The position numbers and the translations under genes were made by a program. The notes under the pieces are model-generated. The model was not told where the DNA came from, did no database searches, and worked only from the letters and a program-made list of their open reading frames with translations. From contig JACQUW010000072.1 in the NCBI GenBank assembly GCA_016210115.1, positions 1 to 32,814 on the forward strand: a stretch of DNA of 32,814 bases. The letters are read 5' to 3'. The DNA comes from Deltaproteobacteria bacterium. GTDB lineage: Bacteria > Desulfobacterota > Binatia > UBA9968. How positions within the stretch are numbered: the first letter of the stretch is position 1; each line of letters opens with the position of its first letter. Of this stretch, positions 7,530 to 16,036 are shown piece after piece.

Positions 7530-8381
7530 CTACTCCACTATGCGCACGCCGCGCAGGCCGGCGCTGCCGATGGTCTCTGTCAGGCTTGCCGCCACAACCT
7601 CGAACACATCCAGGTCCGCAAGGGGATTCACGATGTTAGAAAGCGTCGGCAATTGCTCCCAGGTCGCGTGATTAAAAGCCACGGACCCTTTACCCGTGAA
7701 TCGTTTAACGGTGGTAACCCAATTCTGACGTGGCACCGGCTGGCTACCGGGCTTCGGCAGCCCGTTAACGGTGACATAGCAGACGTCTGCCTCGCCCCAT
7801 TCGCCGGTCCGCGGCACATACTTGACGTGAAGACCAGGCACTCGCTCTTCCGCTGTGTCAATTGGTTTTTCGACCATGTTGGTTATCTCATATTCCAGAA
7901 ACTTAAACCCGCCCCAGCCGACCTGGGTCCGCGCCCGTCCACGTGCACGCTCCCATTCGAGATCAGGTATCTCGCCGTATACCTTCGGAAATCCAAGCTC
8001 TTCCCGTCCGGTTATGATCGGATCAGCCAGGCTCTCCCATGTAACCAGACGTAATAGGCCGCTTATCACCTCGCGCTTTCCATAGTACGTCACCGGTACG
8101 TTTACGCCGACTACGTTGTAGCCGCGGCCGGCCAGCCAATCGATCTCCTTCATGTAGGTGCATGTGATAGAGACTATCGGTTGACCGAGTTCGAAGCCCG
8201 GCGGCATGAGCACGGTCAGCTTGGCGGGGTCGGTGCGGAAGCTTACGGCAGTCGTATGAGTATGAGGCGAGGTCTTGCTCCCTGCCCGTGGTGAGCCGTT
8301 CGCCATCTGGCGCGGCCCCAGAGCCGGCCCGAAGTGCGTCGGCATGCGGTATATGGCCCCTTTAACAAACTCGTAACCCAT
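7530..8381 (-). CDS. Acetoacetate decarboxylase family protein
   Basis: This 283-residue protein has the ADC-family core: PPGFELGQPIVSI near residue 60 and GREELGFPKVYGEI at 125-138. Lys133 in GFPK aligns with the Schiff-base lysine of acetoacetate decarboxylase, and GRE lies before it as in the family. Many family members are not acetoacetate decarboxylases but act on other oxo-acids or catalyse aldol/dehydration steps, so only a Schiff-base lyase or decarboxylase role is inferred. The start has a good GGAGGT site seven bases upstream. The gene is first in a unit with the MBL-fold gene. Upstream at 8474-8530 is an element almost identical to one at the start of the ABC binding-protein gene. 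Confidence 0.82.
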   Translation of the reverse strand: MGYEFVKGAIYRMPTHFGPALGPRQMANGSPRAGSKTSPHTHTTAVSFRTDPAKLTVLMPPGFELGQPIVSITCTYMKEIDWLAGRGYNVVGVNVPVTYYGKREVISGLLRLVTWESLADPIITGREELGFPKVYGEIPDLEWERARGRARTQVGWGGFKFLEYEITNMVEKPIDTAEERVPGLHVKYVPRTGEWGEADVCYVTVNGLPKPGSQPVPRQNWVTTVKRFTGKGSVAFNHATWEQLPTLSNIVNPLADLDVFEVVAASLTETIGSAGLRGVRIVE

Positions 8382-8473
8382 GGTCTTTACCTCCCGATAA
8401 CTTTCCCCTTCCTTTCGCCCGCCTGGAACGGCGCCATTCCTCGACTCAAAAGGTCATTGCCACCTGGCTGGAG

Positions 8474-8530
8474 CTGGTCTTTATTGGCCCCCTTCTAAAA
8501 TGAAATCCTCAAAGTTGTCAAGGTAGGAAC
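8474..8530 (-). repeat. 55-bp repeated promoter/leader-like element, copy A
   Basis: On the minus strand this reads CTACCTTGACAACTTTGA, continuing to TTAGAAGGGGG. It matches 12547-12600 with three mismatches in the central 37 bases plus a weaker flank. It holds a TTGACA box (8516-8521) and lies about 100 bases before the decarboxylase-family gene. The -10 region is poor, so a promoter role is inferred. Confidence 0.55.
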
Positions 8531-8629
8531 CAGAGAGAAAAGATGGCTTGATACGGGAAAAAGGCGCGGGAGCTTATGATTCGCGTCTCTCGGTGGCATT
8601 TAGGACAAGTCCAGCGGGTCTGTGGATTA

Positions 8630-9721
8630 TTACTTCTCCTCGCCTAGGACAAGGATGTGGCGGGGGTGCACGTATAGGGTCACCCGGTCGCCGCGCGCGA
8701 AATTGACGGCCGTGTCGGTCTTGGATCTCAAAATCAAATCCCCGTCTCTTATCTGATAATCCCGATGGTCGCCGAAATAGGTGGCCGACTCCACGATTCC
8801 CTCGAACGTGTTTACGTTATTACCAAACACCCCATCTCTTCCCAGTTTGAGATTCTCCGGCCGAATGAGCGCCACTCCATTTCGAACTTCAGAGGAGACC
8901 CGCGCCGCTTCGCAGAGGAACTCGCGCCCGTTCTTCGCTCGTAGGCGGCACTTCTCTCCCGAAAGGTCGAGCACATCGACTTCGATAAGATTCACGAGGC
9001 CGACAAAGTCACTGACAAACTTCGAGCGGGGGGATTCATAGATCTCCTGTGGCGCTCCCACCTGTTCGATGCGCCCTTTGTTCATCACAACGATCCTATC
9101 CGAGAGTACCATCGACTCCGCCTGGTCATGGGTGACATAAATTGTGGTTACGCCGGTGCGGCGCTGCAGCTCTCGAAGTTCAAACCGCATGTGGTCGCGG
9201 AGCTTAGCATCGAGGTTGCTGAGCGGCTCATCCATGAGGAGAACGGCAGGCTCAACAGCGAATGCCCGAGCAATAGCGACTCTTTGTTGTTGTCCCCCGC
9301 TCAGTTGTGTCGCCAGCCTCGAGGCCAGATCCTCGATTCCCGTGAGCGTGAGCACCTTCTCTACTTTTTCTCTGATAACGGCCCTGCCCAAATGGCGGAT
9401 ACGAAGGGGAAAGGCTACGTTTTCGAATACGGTCATGTGCGGCCAGATGGCATAAGATTGAAAGACCATACCGATCTCGCGCTTCTCTGGCAGCACGAAA
9501 ACGCCATTGTGCGGGGCGCTGACGATTCGTCCGCCGATCCAGATTTCTCCCGCGTCGTTTTCCTCAAGGCCAGCGATGAGCCTCAGAGTGGTTGTCTTGC
9601 CGCACCCGCTCGGCCCGAGCAGGGTAACAAATTCTCCCTCTTGGATCTCCAAGCTGATGCCATCTACGGCAGGAATTACTCCGAAGTATTTTCTCAGGTT
9701 GGTAACTGTGACGACCGCCAT
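8630..9721 (-). CDS. ABC importer ATPase (ferric-iron/polyamine class)
   Basis: This 363-residue ATPase powers the importer encoded with it. Walker A GPSGCGKTT (36-44), Q-loop Gln88, signature LSGGQQQ (140-146), Walker B VLLMDEP (160-166) and the switch His198 are all present. Residues from about 240 form a TOBE-type regulatory domain, as in FbpC, PotA and UgpC. It starts one base after the permease stop, so the two are co-translated. The transported compound is set by the binding protein at 11498-12556 and is not identifiable here; ferric iron, a polyamine or an organophosphonate are the usual choices for this architecture. Confidence 0.93.
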   Translation of the reverse strand: MAVVTVTNLRKYFGVIPAVDGISLEIQEGEFVTLLGPSGCGKTTTLRLIAGLEENDAGEIWIGGRIVSAPHNGVFVLPEKREIGMVFQSYAIWPHMTVFENVAFPLRIRHLGRAVIREKVEKVLTLTGIEDLASRLATQLSGGQQQRVAIARAFAVEPAVLLMDEPLSNLDAKLRDHMRFELRELQRRTGVTTIYVTHDQAESMVLSDRIVVMNKGRIEQVGAPQEIYESPRSKFVSDFVGLVNLIEVDVLDLSGEKCRLRAKNGREFLCEAARVSSEVRNGVALIRPENLKLGRDGVFGNNVNTFEGIVESATYFGDHRDYQIRDGDLILRSKTDTAVNFARGDRVTLYVHPRHILVLGEEK

Positions 9722-9722
9722 G

Positions 9723-11444
9723 TCAGTCTCCGGTTGGGACAGGTCTCAGCTCTCGCTCGGGTACCAGGGCAGGGCTTTCCCTTCTCCGAGCGCTCAAGAC
9801 GCGATCCAAGGCTGATAGGAGAACCAAGAGCACCAGTGTCGTCAAGGCCAGAACGCTCACAACGGGCTGGCGGCCTTCGGTCCAGTAACGAAGTATGGCT
9901 ACGGTAAGAACTTCAGATCCGTAACCGTACAGCAGGACCGCCGAGCTCAGGTCGCGGACAACCGTATAGGCGAAAAATATCCCCGCGGCCGAGATCCCTG
10001 GACGAATAAGAGGAAAAAGGATGTACCTGCAGCTTTGACCCCATGAAGCGCCGTGCGTTCTTGCGCTCTCTTCAAGTTCCCGGTGAACCTGGACCAGGCT
10101 TCCGGTCAGAGCCTGGACACCCAACGGAAGCCCCTTGATTACAAAGGCAACGAGCAAAACCCACAGGGTTCCGTATAGGGCTGAATAGCCCGGGGTGATG
10201 AGCACAGTCCAGAGCATGCCGACTCCCAGAACAATCCCCGGCATGGTCCAGGGAAGCCAGCTTAAGATTTCTATAAGTCGCCTACCCCAGAATCGAGTGC
10301 GCGTGGTTACGTAAGCGATGAAGGCTGAAAGTACAATGCCTACGAGGGCGGCCAATATGGCTAGTAGAGTCGTGTTGTACAGCGCGCGCAAGACGATTCT
10401 ATCCGAGAAGGCGGTCATGTAGTGCTTCAATGTAATTAGCTCCCAGCCGTAGATGCCGGGAATAGAGGAGAGCGAGCTGGCCACTAACATGGCAATTGGA
10501 AAGATACCGTCCAAAAGGAAATTGAGGAGGCAAAAGAAAAAGGCGGGCCAGCGCCAACCCCTTAGTTTGAAAGGGTGGGGGCTATAGCCTCTGCCGGTAA
10601 TGGTAACGAATTGCCGGTCTCCCAGGATGCGCCACTGAGCAAAGACCAAAACGAAGGTGATGACGATGATGGTTACGCCCAGGGCGGCGGCCAGGCCAAA
10701 TTGTGGCGGGTCGCGAAAGGTAATGGCGCGGTGGATCTCATTGGTGAACACGTAGATGTTGACCGGCGAGCCCAAAAGCAACGGCGCCTCAAATGCTTCC
10801 AGCCCGCGTATGAAAGAGAGAATGAACGCCCCAAGCAAAGCTGGCGTAATCAACGGCAAACTGACGCGGAAGAATGTAAGCAACATGCCTGCTCCGCAGG
10901 TGCGGGCGCTCTCTTCGAGAGCAGGGTCAAGTCCTCGGAAGGCTCCCACTGTAAGAAGGTAAATGAACGAGGTGGATCCCAACGTCATGATGAAAATGAT
11001 TCCGCTGTAAGAGTAAATGTTGAACGGCGCCGTCTCCAGGCCAAGCAGCGCTTGGGCGAACTGATTGATCAGACCGTTATTGGGGTTAGCGAGGTGAATC
11101 CAGCCAAGGACGGAAAAAAGGCCCGGGATGAAAAAGGGAATCGGGATCAAGACTTCAAGTAGGCGCCTGAAGGGAAGGTCGGTGCGCGTCACGAGCCAAG
11201 CCACCGTCACACCCCAGATCATGGCTACACAAGTCTTTGCAAAGGCAATAAGGAAGCTATTCCAAAGGACGCGATAGGTGCGAGATGAAGCATAAGCTTC
11301 GAGATAAGTCTTTAAGGAGAGAGTTCCCGGCTCACCCGGTGCGGCTCCCGAGAGGCTCCCAGCGACCAAAAACAGAAAGGGCGGAAGCACCAGTGCCGCC
11401 GTGACAAAGAGAAGCGCTGACCACAGAAGATTGGAGACCCTCAT
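9723..11444 (-). CDS. ABC importer permease, fused double-domain (FbpB-like)
   Basis: This 573-residue inner-membrane protein has about twelve hydrophobic segments. It carries two copies of the binding-protein-dependent permease domain, each with its EAA loop: one at about 176-205 (LEESARTCGAG) and one at 456-483 (LEESARTHGAS, ending FPLIRPG). A fused pair of permease domains is usual for FbpB/ThiP-type ferric-iron or thiamine importers. It lies 53 bases after the binding-protein gene and directly before the ATPase gene. The start ATG at 11444 has only a weak ribosome site, suggesting translation coupled to the upstream gene. Confidence 0.92.
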   Translation of the reverse strand: MRVSNLLWSALLFVTAALVLPPFLFLVAGSLSGAAPGEPGTLSLKTYLEAYASSRTYRVLWNSFLIAFAKTCVAMIWGVTVAWLVTRTDLPFRRLLEVLIPIPFFIPGLFSVLGWIHLANPNNGLINQFAQALLGLETAPFNIYSYSGIIFIMTLGSTSFIYLLTVGAFRGLDPALEESARTCGAGMLLTFFRVSLPLITPALLGAFILSFIRGLEAFEAPLLLGSPVNIYVFTNEIHRAITFRDPPQFGLAAALGVTIIVITFVLVFAQWRILGDRQFVTITGRGYSPHPFKLRGWRWPAFFFCLLNFLLDGIFPIAMLVASSLSSIPGIYGWELITLKHYMTAFSDRIVLRALYNTTLLAILAALVGIVLSAFIAYVTTRTRFWGRRLIEILSWLPWTMPGIVLGVGMLWTVLITPGYSALYGTLWVLLVAFVIKGLPLGVQALTGSLVQVHRELEESARTHGASWGQSCRYILFPLIRPGISAAGIFFAYTVVRDLSSAVLLYGYGSEVLTVAILRYWTEGRQPVVSVLALTTLVLLVLLSALDRVLSARRRESPALVPERELRPVPTGD

Positions 11445-11497
11445 GGGCTGCTTGGTATCTATGGACCCCCGTATCTCATGGTTCTTTAGGCCCGTCT

Positions 11498-12556
11498 CTA
11501 CCGAGCGCCGTATATTTTATCCGCGAGTCGATAGATTTTGTCGCGTTGCTCAGGTGTTTCAACAAGCGGTCGCCGCAGCAGTTTGGCATTATCCAATGAC
11601 CATTCGGGGCGCGCAGTGGGGATGCCTTTGCGAACAGGGGTGCGCATTTCTCCCACGATTCGCTGCACGTCTTCCGAGAGGAGAAGGTCGAGCCAAAGCT
11701 TAGCCGCATTCGGGTGAGGCGCGCCTTTTATCAGGCCAGCGGAGTTCAGCGAATAGTAGAGACCCTCACAAGCCGCTATCCATTTCGCGGGAACTCCTTT
11801 GGAAGTAGGAATCGCCTCTGTGTTTACCGGAATGCCTATGGCAAACTGGCCGTTCACGACTGCCATCTGAAGCTCATTCGATCCGCCGCCGGTAACTATG
11901 AAAGGTTTGTTTTGAGCCAGCTTGTGATGGAAGGCATCGCCTAGTTCGGGGTGGCCTAGGGTGCTAATGAACCAAGTATATCCTGCACCGGGAGCACGGG
12001 GGTCATCCATTGTAATTTTCCCACGCCAGGAAGGGTCCAAAAGATCACGCCAGCACTTGGGCTCCCTTCCAGCCGGGGAAAGACGAGTATTGATGAAAAT
12101 ACCGTACAGGTTCATCTGAGCTGGGGTAATGGGCAGACGAGGAAGGTCCGCGAGCTCGGCCACTTCTGAGCGAATTTGCTTGATCGATGGAGGAAGCCAA
12201 TGCTCGAGTCCCCCGCCCTGCCACAGACTCGCTATCGTGGTATCCCCGACGGCGATGACATCTGCCGCTTGTCGTCCGGCGCGCCGTTCCGTGTTGACGC
12301 GAGTGTATGCCTCTCTGGCTCTCAAATAAAGCGGTTCCACTTTGATGCCGTATTTCTTAGCGAAGATTTCTATCCCCTTTTCAAAGCCACGCTCCCAACC
12401 AGCGGTAGCATAGATAACCACCTTGCTTTCTTTTTTGGCTGCCTGAATTACGCCATCCCAAGACTCGCCCTGGGCCGTGCACTGGTGGACTGATGCGAGG
12501 TCCAGACATACAATGAGAAGAAAAGCCGCTGCTATGTAGCTTGCGTTGGTATTCAT
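11498..12556 (-). CDS. ABC importer periplasmic substrate-binding protein
   Basis: This 352-residue exported binding protein begins with a signal peptide (about residues 1-29, ending CTAQGES). The mature part opens with WDGVIQAAKKESKVVIYATA, typical of ferric-iron-type (FutA/FbpA-like) binding proteins. Later segments such as VIAVGDTTIASLWQGGG and PWRGKITMDDPRAPG-like text (here SWRGKITMDDPRAPG) are usual for the same class. It is the first gene of a binding protein-permease-ATPase operon. AAGGGG lies four bases before the start and belongs to the 55-bp repeated element. The true ligand is unknown. The usual iron-binding tyrosine pair cannot be assigned with confidence by eye. Confidence 0.88.
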   Translation of the reverse strand: MNTNASYIAAAFLLIVCLDLASVHQCTAQGESWDGVIQAAKKESKVVIYATAGWERGFEKGIEIFAKKYGIKVEPLYLRAREAYTRVNTERRAGRQAADVIAVGDTTIASLWQGGGLEHWLPPSIKQIRSEVAELADLPRLPITPAQMNLYGIFINTRLSPAGREPKCWRDLLDPSWRGKITMDDPRAPGAGYTWFISTLGHPELGDAFHHKLAQNKPFIVTGGGSNELQMAVVNGQFAIGIPVNTEAIPTSKGVPAKWIAACEGLYYSLNSAGLIKGAPHPNAAKLWLDLLLSEDVQRIVGEMRTPVRKGIPTARPEWSLDNAKLLRRPLVETPEQRDKIYRLADKIYGAR

Positions 12557-12600
12557 TAGCCCCTTCTAAGATGAAACCGTCAAAGTTGTCAAGGTAGAAC
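12547..12600 (-). repeat. 55-bp repeated promoter/leader-like element, copy B
   Basis: This is the partner of 8474-8530. Its TTGACA box is at 12587-12592 and a weak -10 (TTAGAA) at 12564-12569, 17 bases apart. Transcription would then begin almost at the ATG of the binding-protein gene. The similarity runs into the first codons of that gene. Confidence 0.55.
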
Positions 12601-12750
12601 ACGCTCGAGCAATCTTACTGAGCCCTCCAGAGCTGGACCAAAACACGGGTGCCGTGCTGGAACGAAATGGCGATATCACAGTCGTGCCCAAGCAGGAGCA
12701 CAGATGACGAAGCTTAAGAGGCCACGTGCTGGACGTTTGCTGATAATCGC

Positions 12751-13224
12751 TTAGTTTGGAATTATCAGATCTACTGCCCCCCTCGGTGCGTTTTTGATTT
12801 GCCAGACCGGATTTTCCGGAACGGCTCTTGGAAAATTTTTTGGCAATGGTTGCCGATGCAGTGATTTCACCAGCGTAAGGGTGTTCAAGGCTGCGCCCTT
12901 GAACTCTATGGACCAGTTTTTGACAGATACCTGCTTAAGCAAGAGAGGACCGCCGGCATATGTAAACTTCGCATCTTCAAATACGCAGTTTTCGCAAATA
13001 AACCCATCCAGTTGTTGGACGATATTTCGTTCTTTAACGTCTTTAAGTCTGGTGCCCTTAAGTGGTGGAACGACGGGTTCGGCACCATCGATTACGACAA
13101 GCTGGGCTGCGGAAGCAACTTGCCGTGCGATTGGGCTGCCGGCTGTGCCGAAGAAAAGCAATGAGTGGGCGACGCCGACGACATACGATCCGAATGCAAC
13201 TGCAATCATGAGTCTTAAGGACAT
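12751..13224 (-). CDS. Small exported or membrane-anchored protein, unknown function
   Basis: This 157-residue protein has a hydrophobic N-terminal segment (residues 4-28) that could be a signal peptide or anchor. The middle part (about 66-110) alternates short strands in a pattern such as FICENCVFEDAKFTYAGGPLLL, which resembles the short beta-helix-like segment found in many uncharacterised exported proteins. I do not recognise a named family. A GGAG ribosome site precedes the ATG. It stands alone, about 190 bases upstream of the ABC operon and on the same strand, and is separated from the next gene by 320 bases. A catalytic role is not suggested by any motif. Confidence 0.6.
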   Translation of the reverse strand: MSLRLMIAVAFGSYVVGVAHSLLFFGTAGSPIARQVASAAQLVVIDGAEPVVPPLKGTRLKDVKERNIVQQLDGFICENCVFEDAKFTYAGGPLLLKQVSVKNWSIEFKGAALNTLTLVKSLHRQPLPKNFPRAVPENPVWQIKNAPRGAVDLIIPN

Positions 13225-13544
13225 AGTTTAAGCTCCATCGGGCGGAGTGCCGTTAAACTTTGGCGAGAACCCACCGTTTACGTCGCGCCACTTCGATCAA
13301 AGTGAGCTGGTTGCAGCGTGACGGTCACCTAATAAAAAGAAGGGCCACGTCCGGTTAAGAACATGACCCCCTTTTGTGGAAAGAAAAGAACCCCAAGCTC
13401 AGTAATCAGTTAATACCCACGCCGGGTCCCGTCAACTCGGGTCTTTACCCGAAGAAGGTTCATTAAATCGCGCTCAGCCGGGCCGGCTGCCGGGACTATC
13501 AGCCGATATCGCAGGTCTCATGCTTCCCTGGTAGCTCCTTCAGA
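13225..13544. other. Intergenic region with a small hairpin
   Basis: No gene is visible. A six-base-pair hairpin TCGGGT-CTTT-ACCCGA lies at 13437-13452, downstream of the NMT1-type binding-protein gene. It lacks a following T-run on either strand, so it is at best a weak terminator. The remainder shows nothing I can name. Confidence 0.35.
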
Positions 13545-14516
13545 TCACTTTTTGTAGAGCGCGTCGATAAAGCCCTCTTTGTCCAATTTCTCCACGAACC
13601 GGGGCTCGATAAATTTTGCCGGGTCAGCAGTCCTGGCATTTGGGTGGCTGGACCAGTCCAGGATGGTTTTTACGGCTTTGATCGTGGGGTACGGCTTCTC
13701 AGAAGATTGGTTTAAGAACCGGGAGAAGGCTTCTTCGAGCTCCTCGGGATCTTGCAAGCGGAGATATTTTTTCAGGATACGGAGGGTGGCCGGCTTGTTG
13801 GTTGTATATAAATGGACGGCTTCAACGATGGATCGGACCACCTTTTCAACCACAGGAGATTCTTTTCGAACGAAATCCCATCGAGCAATGAGCGAGGCTG
13901 AAATATACTCCACGTCCTTCAAGACGCGTATATCCTCATAGAGATAATAGCCCGCCTTTCTTGCCTGTAGAGTCAGCGGGGGCGTCAACACTGTCGCCTC
14001 CACAAGACCGGAGCGGAGCGCCTGGAGGCTGCTCGATGAGCTGCCCAGCGCCAGGAAGGTTATATCTTTGTCCGGGTTGAGGCCGATTGCGTTCAATATA
14101 ACCCTGGCAGCCAGCATATCGGTTCCGGTCAGGCTAATGACAGCCATTTTGGCGCCCTTCAGCTCGCGCGGACTCTGGAGCTTCTTTTTTGTGACCAATA
14201 CCTGGCCTATACGATTTGACGGAACAGCCAGAATTACAAAGTCCGCGCCGGAAAGCGCTGCCGTAATCGTGGCGGCGCCTCCCCCATAAACAAACTGCAC
14301 GCTACCACCCATGAGTGCCTGGGCGGCGGGGGTTGCCCCCCTGATGAAAACCACGTCCGCGCTGACTCCGTTTTTTTCAAAAATTCCAAAATCTTTCGCG
14401 ATCCATATGGGAGAGTAATTGGGCGAGATGGTCGTATAAGCCATGGTGAGCTTCTGCTGGGCCATGGCTGTCCCGGAGAAAAGAATGAAAACGAAAAGTA
14501 AAACAAGCGATCCCAT
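13545..14516 (-). CDS. NMT1/THI5-like ABC substrate-binding protein
   Basis: This 323-residue exported binding protein is chosen to start at ATG 14516, because from there it begins with a clean signal peptide (MGSLVLLFVFILFSGTAMAQ) and no longer overlaps the upstream gene. An upstream in-frame start at 14636 would place charged residues before it. The mature part (IWIAKDFGIFEKNGV, then GGSVQFVYGGGAA) is typical of the NMT1/SsuA-like family that binds small organic ligands such as sulfonates, pyrimidine precursors or aromatic acids. It is the last gene of the apparent molybdenum-enzyme operon, 16 bases after the ComA-like gene. No permease or ATPase gene lies beside it, so it is an orphan here. 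Confidence 0.85.
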   Translation of the reverse strand: MGSLVLLFVFILFSGTAMAQQKLTMAYTTISPNYSPIWIAKDFGIFEKNGVSADVVFIRGATPAAQALMGGSVQFVYGGGAATITAALSGADFVILAVPSNRIGQVLVTKKKLQSPRELKGAKMAVISLTGTDMLAARVILNAIGLNPDKDITFLALGSSSSSLQALRSGLVEATVLTPPLTLQARKAGYYLYEDIRVLKDVEYISASLIARWDFVRKESPVVEKVVRSIVEAVHLYTTNKPATLRILKKYLRLQDPEELEEAFSRFLNQSSEKPYPTIKAVKTILDWSSHPNARTADPAKFIEPRFVEKLDKEGFIDALYKK

Positions 14517-14532
14517 TCGTCTCGTAGAACGC

Positions 14533-15420
14533 TTAGCCGGGAAGATCGACTTTATAGTCGGGGGATTCCATTTGCCACCAGTGGGCCGTCGGCTTCCCCT
14601 CTCTGAGCCATCGTAGATAAGGGTGGTCTGGATCATAACTCAATCCCATCCGAATCGATTCGAGTTGCGAGAGTTCCGGGAGGTGAATATTTGCCAGGTT
14701 CACATCAGGACCGAAATGGTGAATCAGCCATCCCCAAAGCGGGCTGTTGGTGTTATTTCTCGCGCTCCATACTTCAAAGATAATATGGTCAGTCCCAACT
14801 GCCTCGGCCACCTTGAGGAGCTGCTCCTGACCCGCGCGGTTCTCCAACTGATTTCCAATAAGGGCTCGGACGATCATGCCCTCCCAATACACATAGTCCG
14901 CGCCCGTCTCCAAAAGCTGCAGCATGCTTTCAACGACCCGGTCCACATAGATCGAGCCCCTGGCAGATCGAGTCTCGTCATGCGCAGACCATTTCGCGCC
15001 CACCTCGCCAACTACCTTGAAGCCTTCTCCTTTTAGCCTTCTCACCTCGGCCTTCATCTGCTCCAACGAGAGGCCGGCAGCATGGCTTTCGACCTCCACG
15101 ACGTTGCTGCCCAACGCTCTTGCCCTGTCCAGGTATTCCTTTTGCTTTCCCTGCAGAACCGCAATCTCGTAGGGTATGCCGCCGATCTGCACATCAATCC
15201 CGAGGTCCCGGTAAATCTTGATGTTCTTTTGAATGAGCCGTTCATCCACGAGCAAGCACTGAGCGGTGGACTTCACGATGTCTGCATAATCATTGAAGGC
15301 AGCAACCAAAGGAGAGGTTGCGCTGAGCCAGCCCCGGTCCAGGATCATAGTCAGCCCTTTTTTTCTGGGTTTCCCTGATCGCCGTGGAAGCTCTAAGACG
15401 TCATGCATTAGTTTCGACAT
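14533..15420 (-). CDS. ComA/phosphosulfolactate-synthase-family protein
   Basis: This 295-residue TIM-barrel protein starts at ATG 15420, which has GGAGGG six bases upstream; the frame itself is open further upstream. The opening KKGLTMILDRG and the later VGEVGAKW match the phosphosulfolactate synthase (ComA) family, which adds sulfite to phosphoenolpyruvate in coenzyme M synthesis and also includes the plant Hsa32 heat-stress protein. No other coenzyme M gene is present, so the reaction here may differ. The C-terminal part contains many Trp and His residues (WGWLIHHFG, AHWWQME). It lies between a small unknown gene and an NMT1-type binding protein, downstream of the HCR-like subunits, and is probably co-transcribed with them. 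Confidence 0.75.
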   Translation of the reverse strand: MSKLMHDVLELPRRSGKPRKKGLTMILDRGWLSATSPLVAAFNDYADIVKSTAQCLLVDERLIQKNIKIYRDLGIDVQIGGIPYEIAVLQGKQKEYLDRARALGSNVVEVESHAAGLSLEQMKAEVRRLKGEGFKVVGEVGAKWSAHDETRSARGSIYVDRVVESMLQLLETGADYVYWEGMIVRALIGNQLENRAGQEQLLKVAEAVGTDHIIFEVWSARNNTNSPLWGWLIHHFGPDVNLANIHLPELSQLESIRMGLSYDPDHPYLRWLREGKPTAHWWQMESPDYKVDLPG

Positions 15421-15527
15421 ATTTTCCCTCCGTTGTCGCGTAACGTTAGTGCCTGGCAAATGTGGTTTCTTGAACCGCGCCAAACAATATCCCTGAGCGG
15501 CAGAAATGACTGCTCCCGCAAATTGAG

Positions 15528-15989
15528 CTAATCGCCGACCAGCTCTCTGATCACGGCTTGGACCAGCGCAGGCGGGCAGCCTGACAGTTTATCGATTCGC
15601 GGCCATTCAGTCCTGGTCTGCTCTTGCAGTACGTTGTTGTAATGGACAATAGTCCAGAGTGCGCCTCCGAACGAATAGCCACGGGCTGGGCTTACGCGGC
15701 CATCAACGACCGTCCCCGGGCTGTGTCTCTTGATCCGTTCTTGCGTCAGGCGGATGGCATTGATTGTGGCCGCATCACATACTCCGTTCGCTTGAACCGC
15801 GCGGAATGCCGCCAGTGTTTCCGGTCTCATACTGGGGCCTGGATGATCTGCCGCAAACCTGAAGCAGAACTGCACGAAAAGCACATCTTCGAGCCTGTTC
15901 TCCGCGGGAGGGGCACCAACAACGCCATCCAGGTTGAAAAATACCGGGAGAGTAGGCTCCGCCGGTTTCGGAGCTAAGATATGCACCAT
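15528..15989 (-). CDS. Small protein, possibly peptidoglycan-binding-like, unknown function
   Basis: This 153-residue protein starts at ATG 15989, supported by GGAGGG at the right distance; a longer frame exists upstream but overlaps the [2Fe-2S] gene. Residues about 20-100 (FNLDGVVGAPPAENRLEDVL, then TLAAFRAVQANGVCDAATINAI) vaguely resemble a peptidoglycan-binding repeat in which a numbered residue run ends in GxxDxxTxxAI. There is no signal peptide, which argues against a wall function. It begins 47 bases after the [2Fe-2S] subunit gene and precedes the ComA-like gene. I would treat it as hypothetical. Confidence 0.5.
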   Translation of the reverse strand: MVHILAPKPAEPTLPVFFNLDGVVGAPPAENRLEDVLFVQFCFRFAADHPGPSMRPETLAAFRAVQANGVCDAATINAIRLTQERIKRHSPGTVVDGRVSPARGYSFGGALWTIVHYNNVLQEQTRTEWPRIDKLSGCPPALVQAVIRELVGD

Positions 15990-16036
15990 AGCTTCCCTCC
16001 ATCCAATCCTTCGACGCCCATCGCCAGGAATCCGTG

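Noticed and set aside
6871-7671. Plus-strand ORF of 266 codons
   Set aside because: It lies opposite the MBL-fold and decarboxylase-like genes and has no recognisable domain.
9128-9907. Plus-strand ORF of 259 codons
   Set aside because: It is a shadow of the ABC ATPase, whose Walker and signature motifs are on the other strand.
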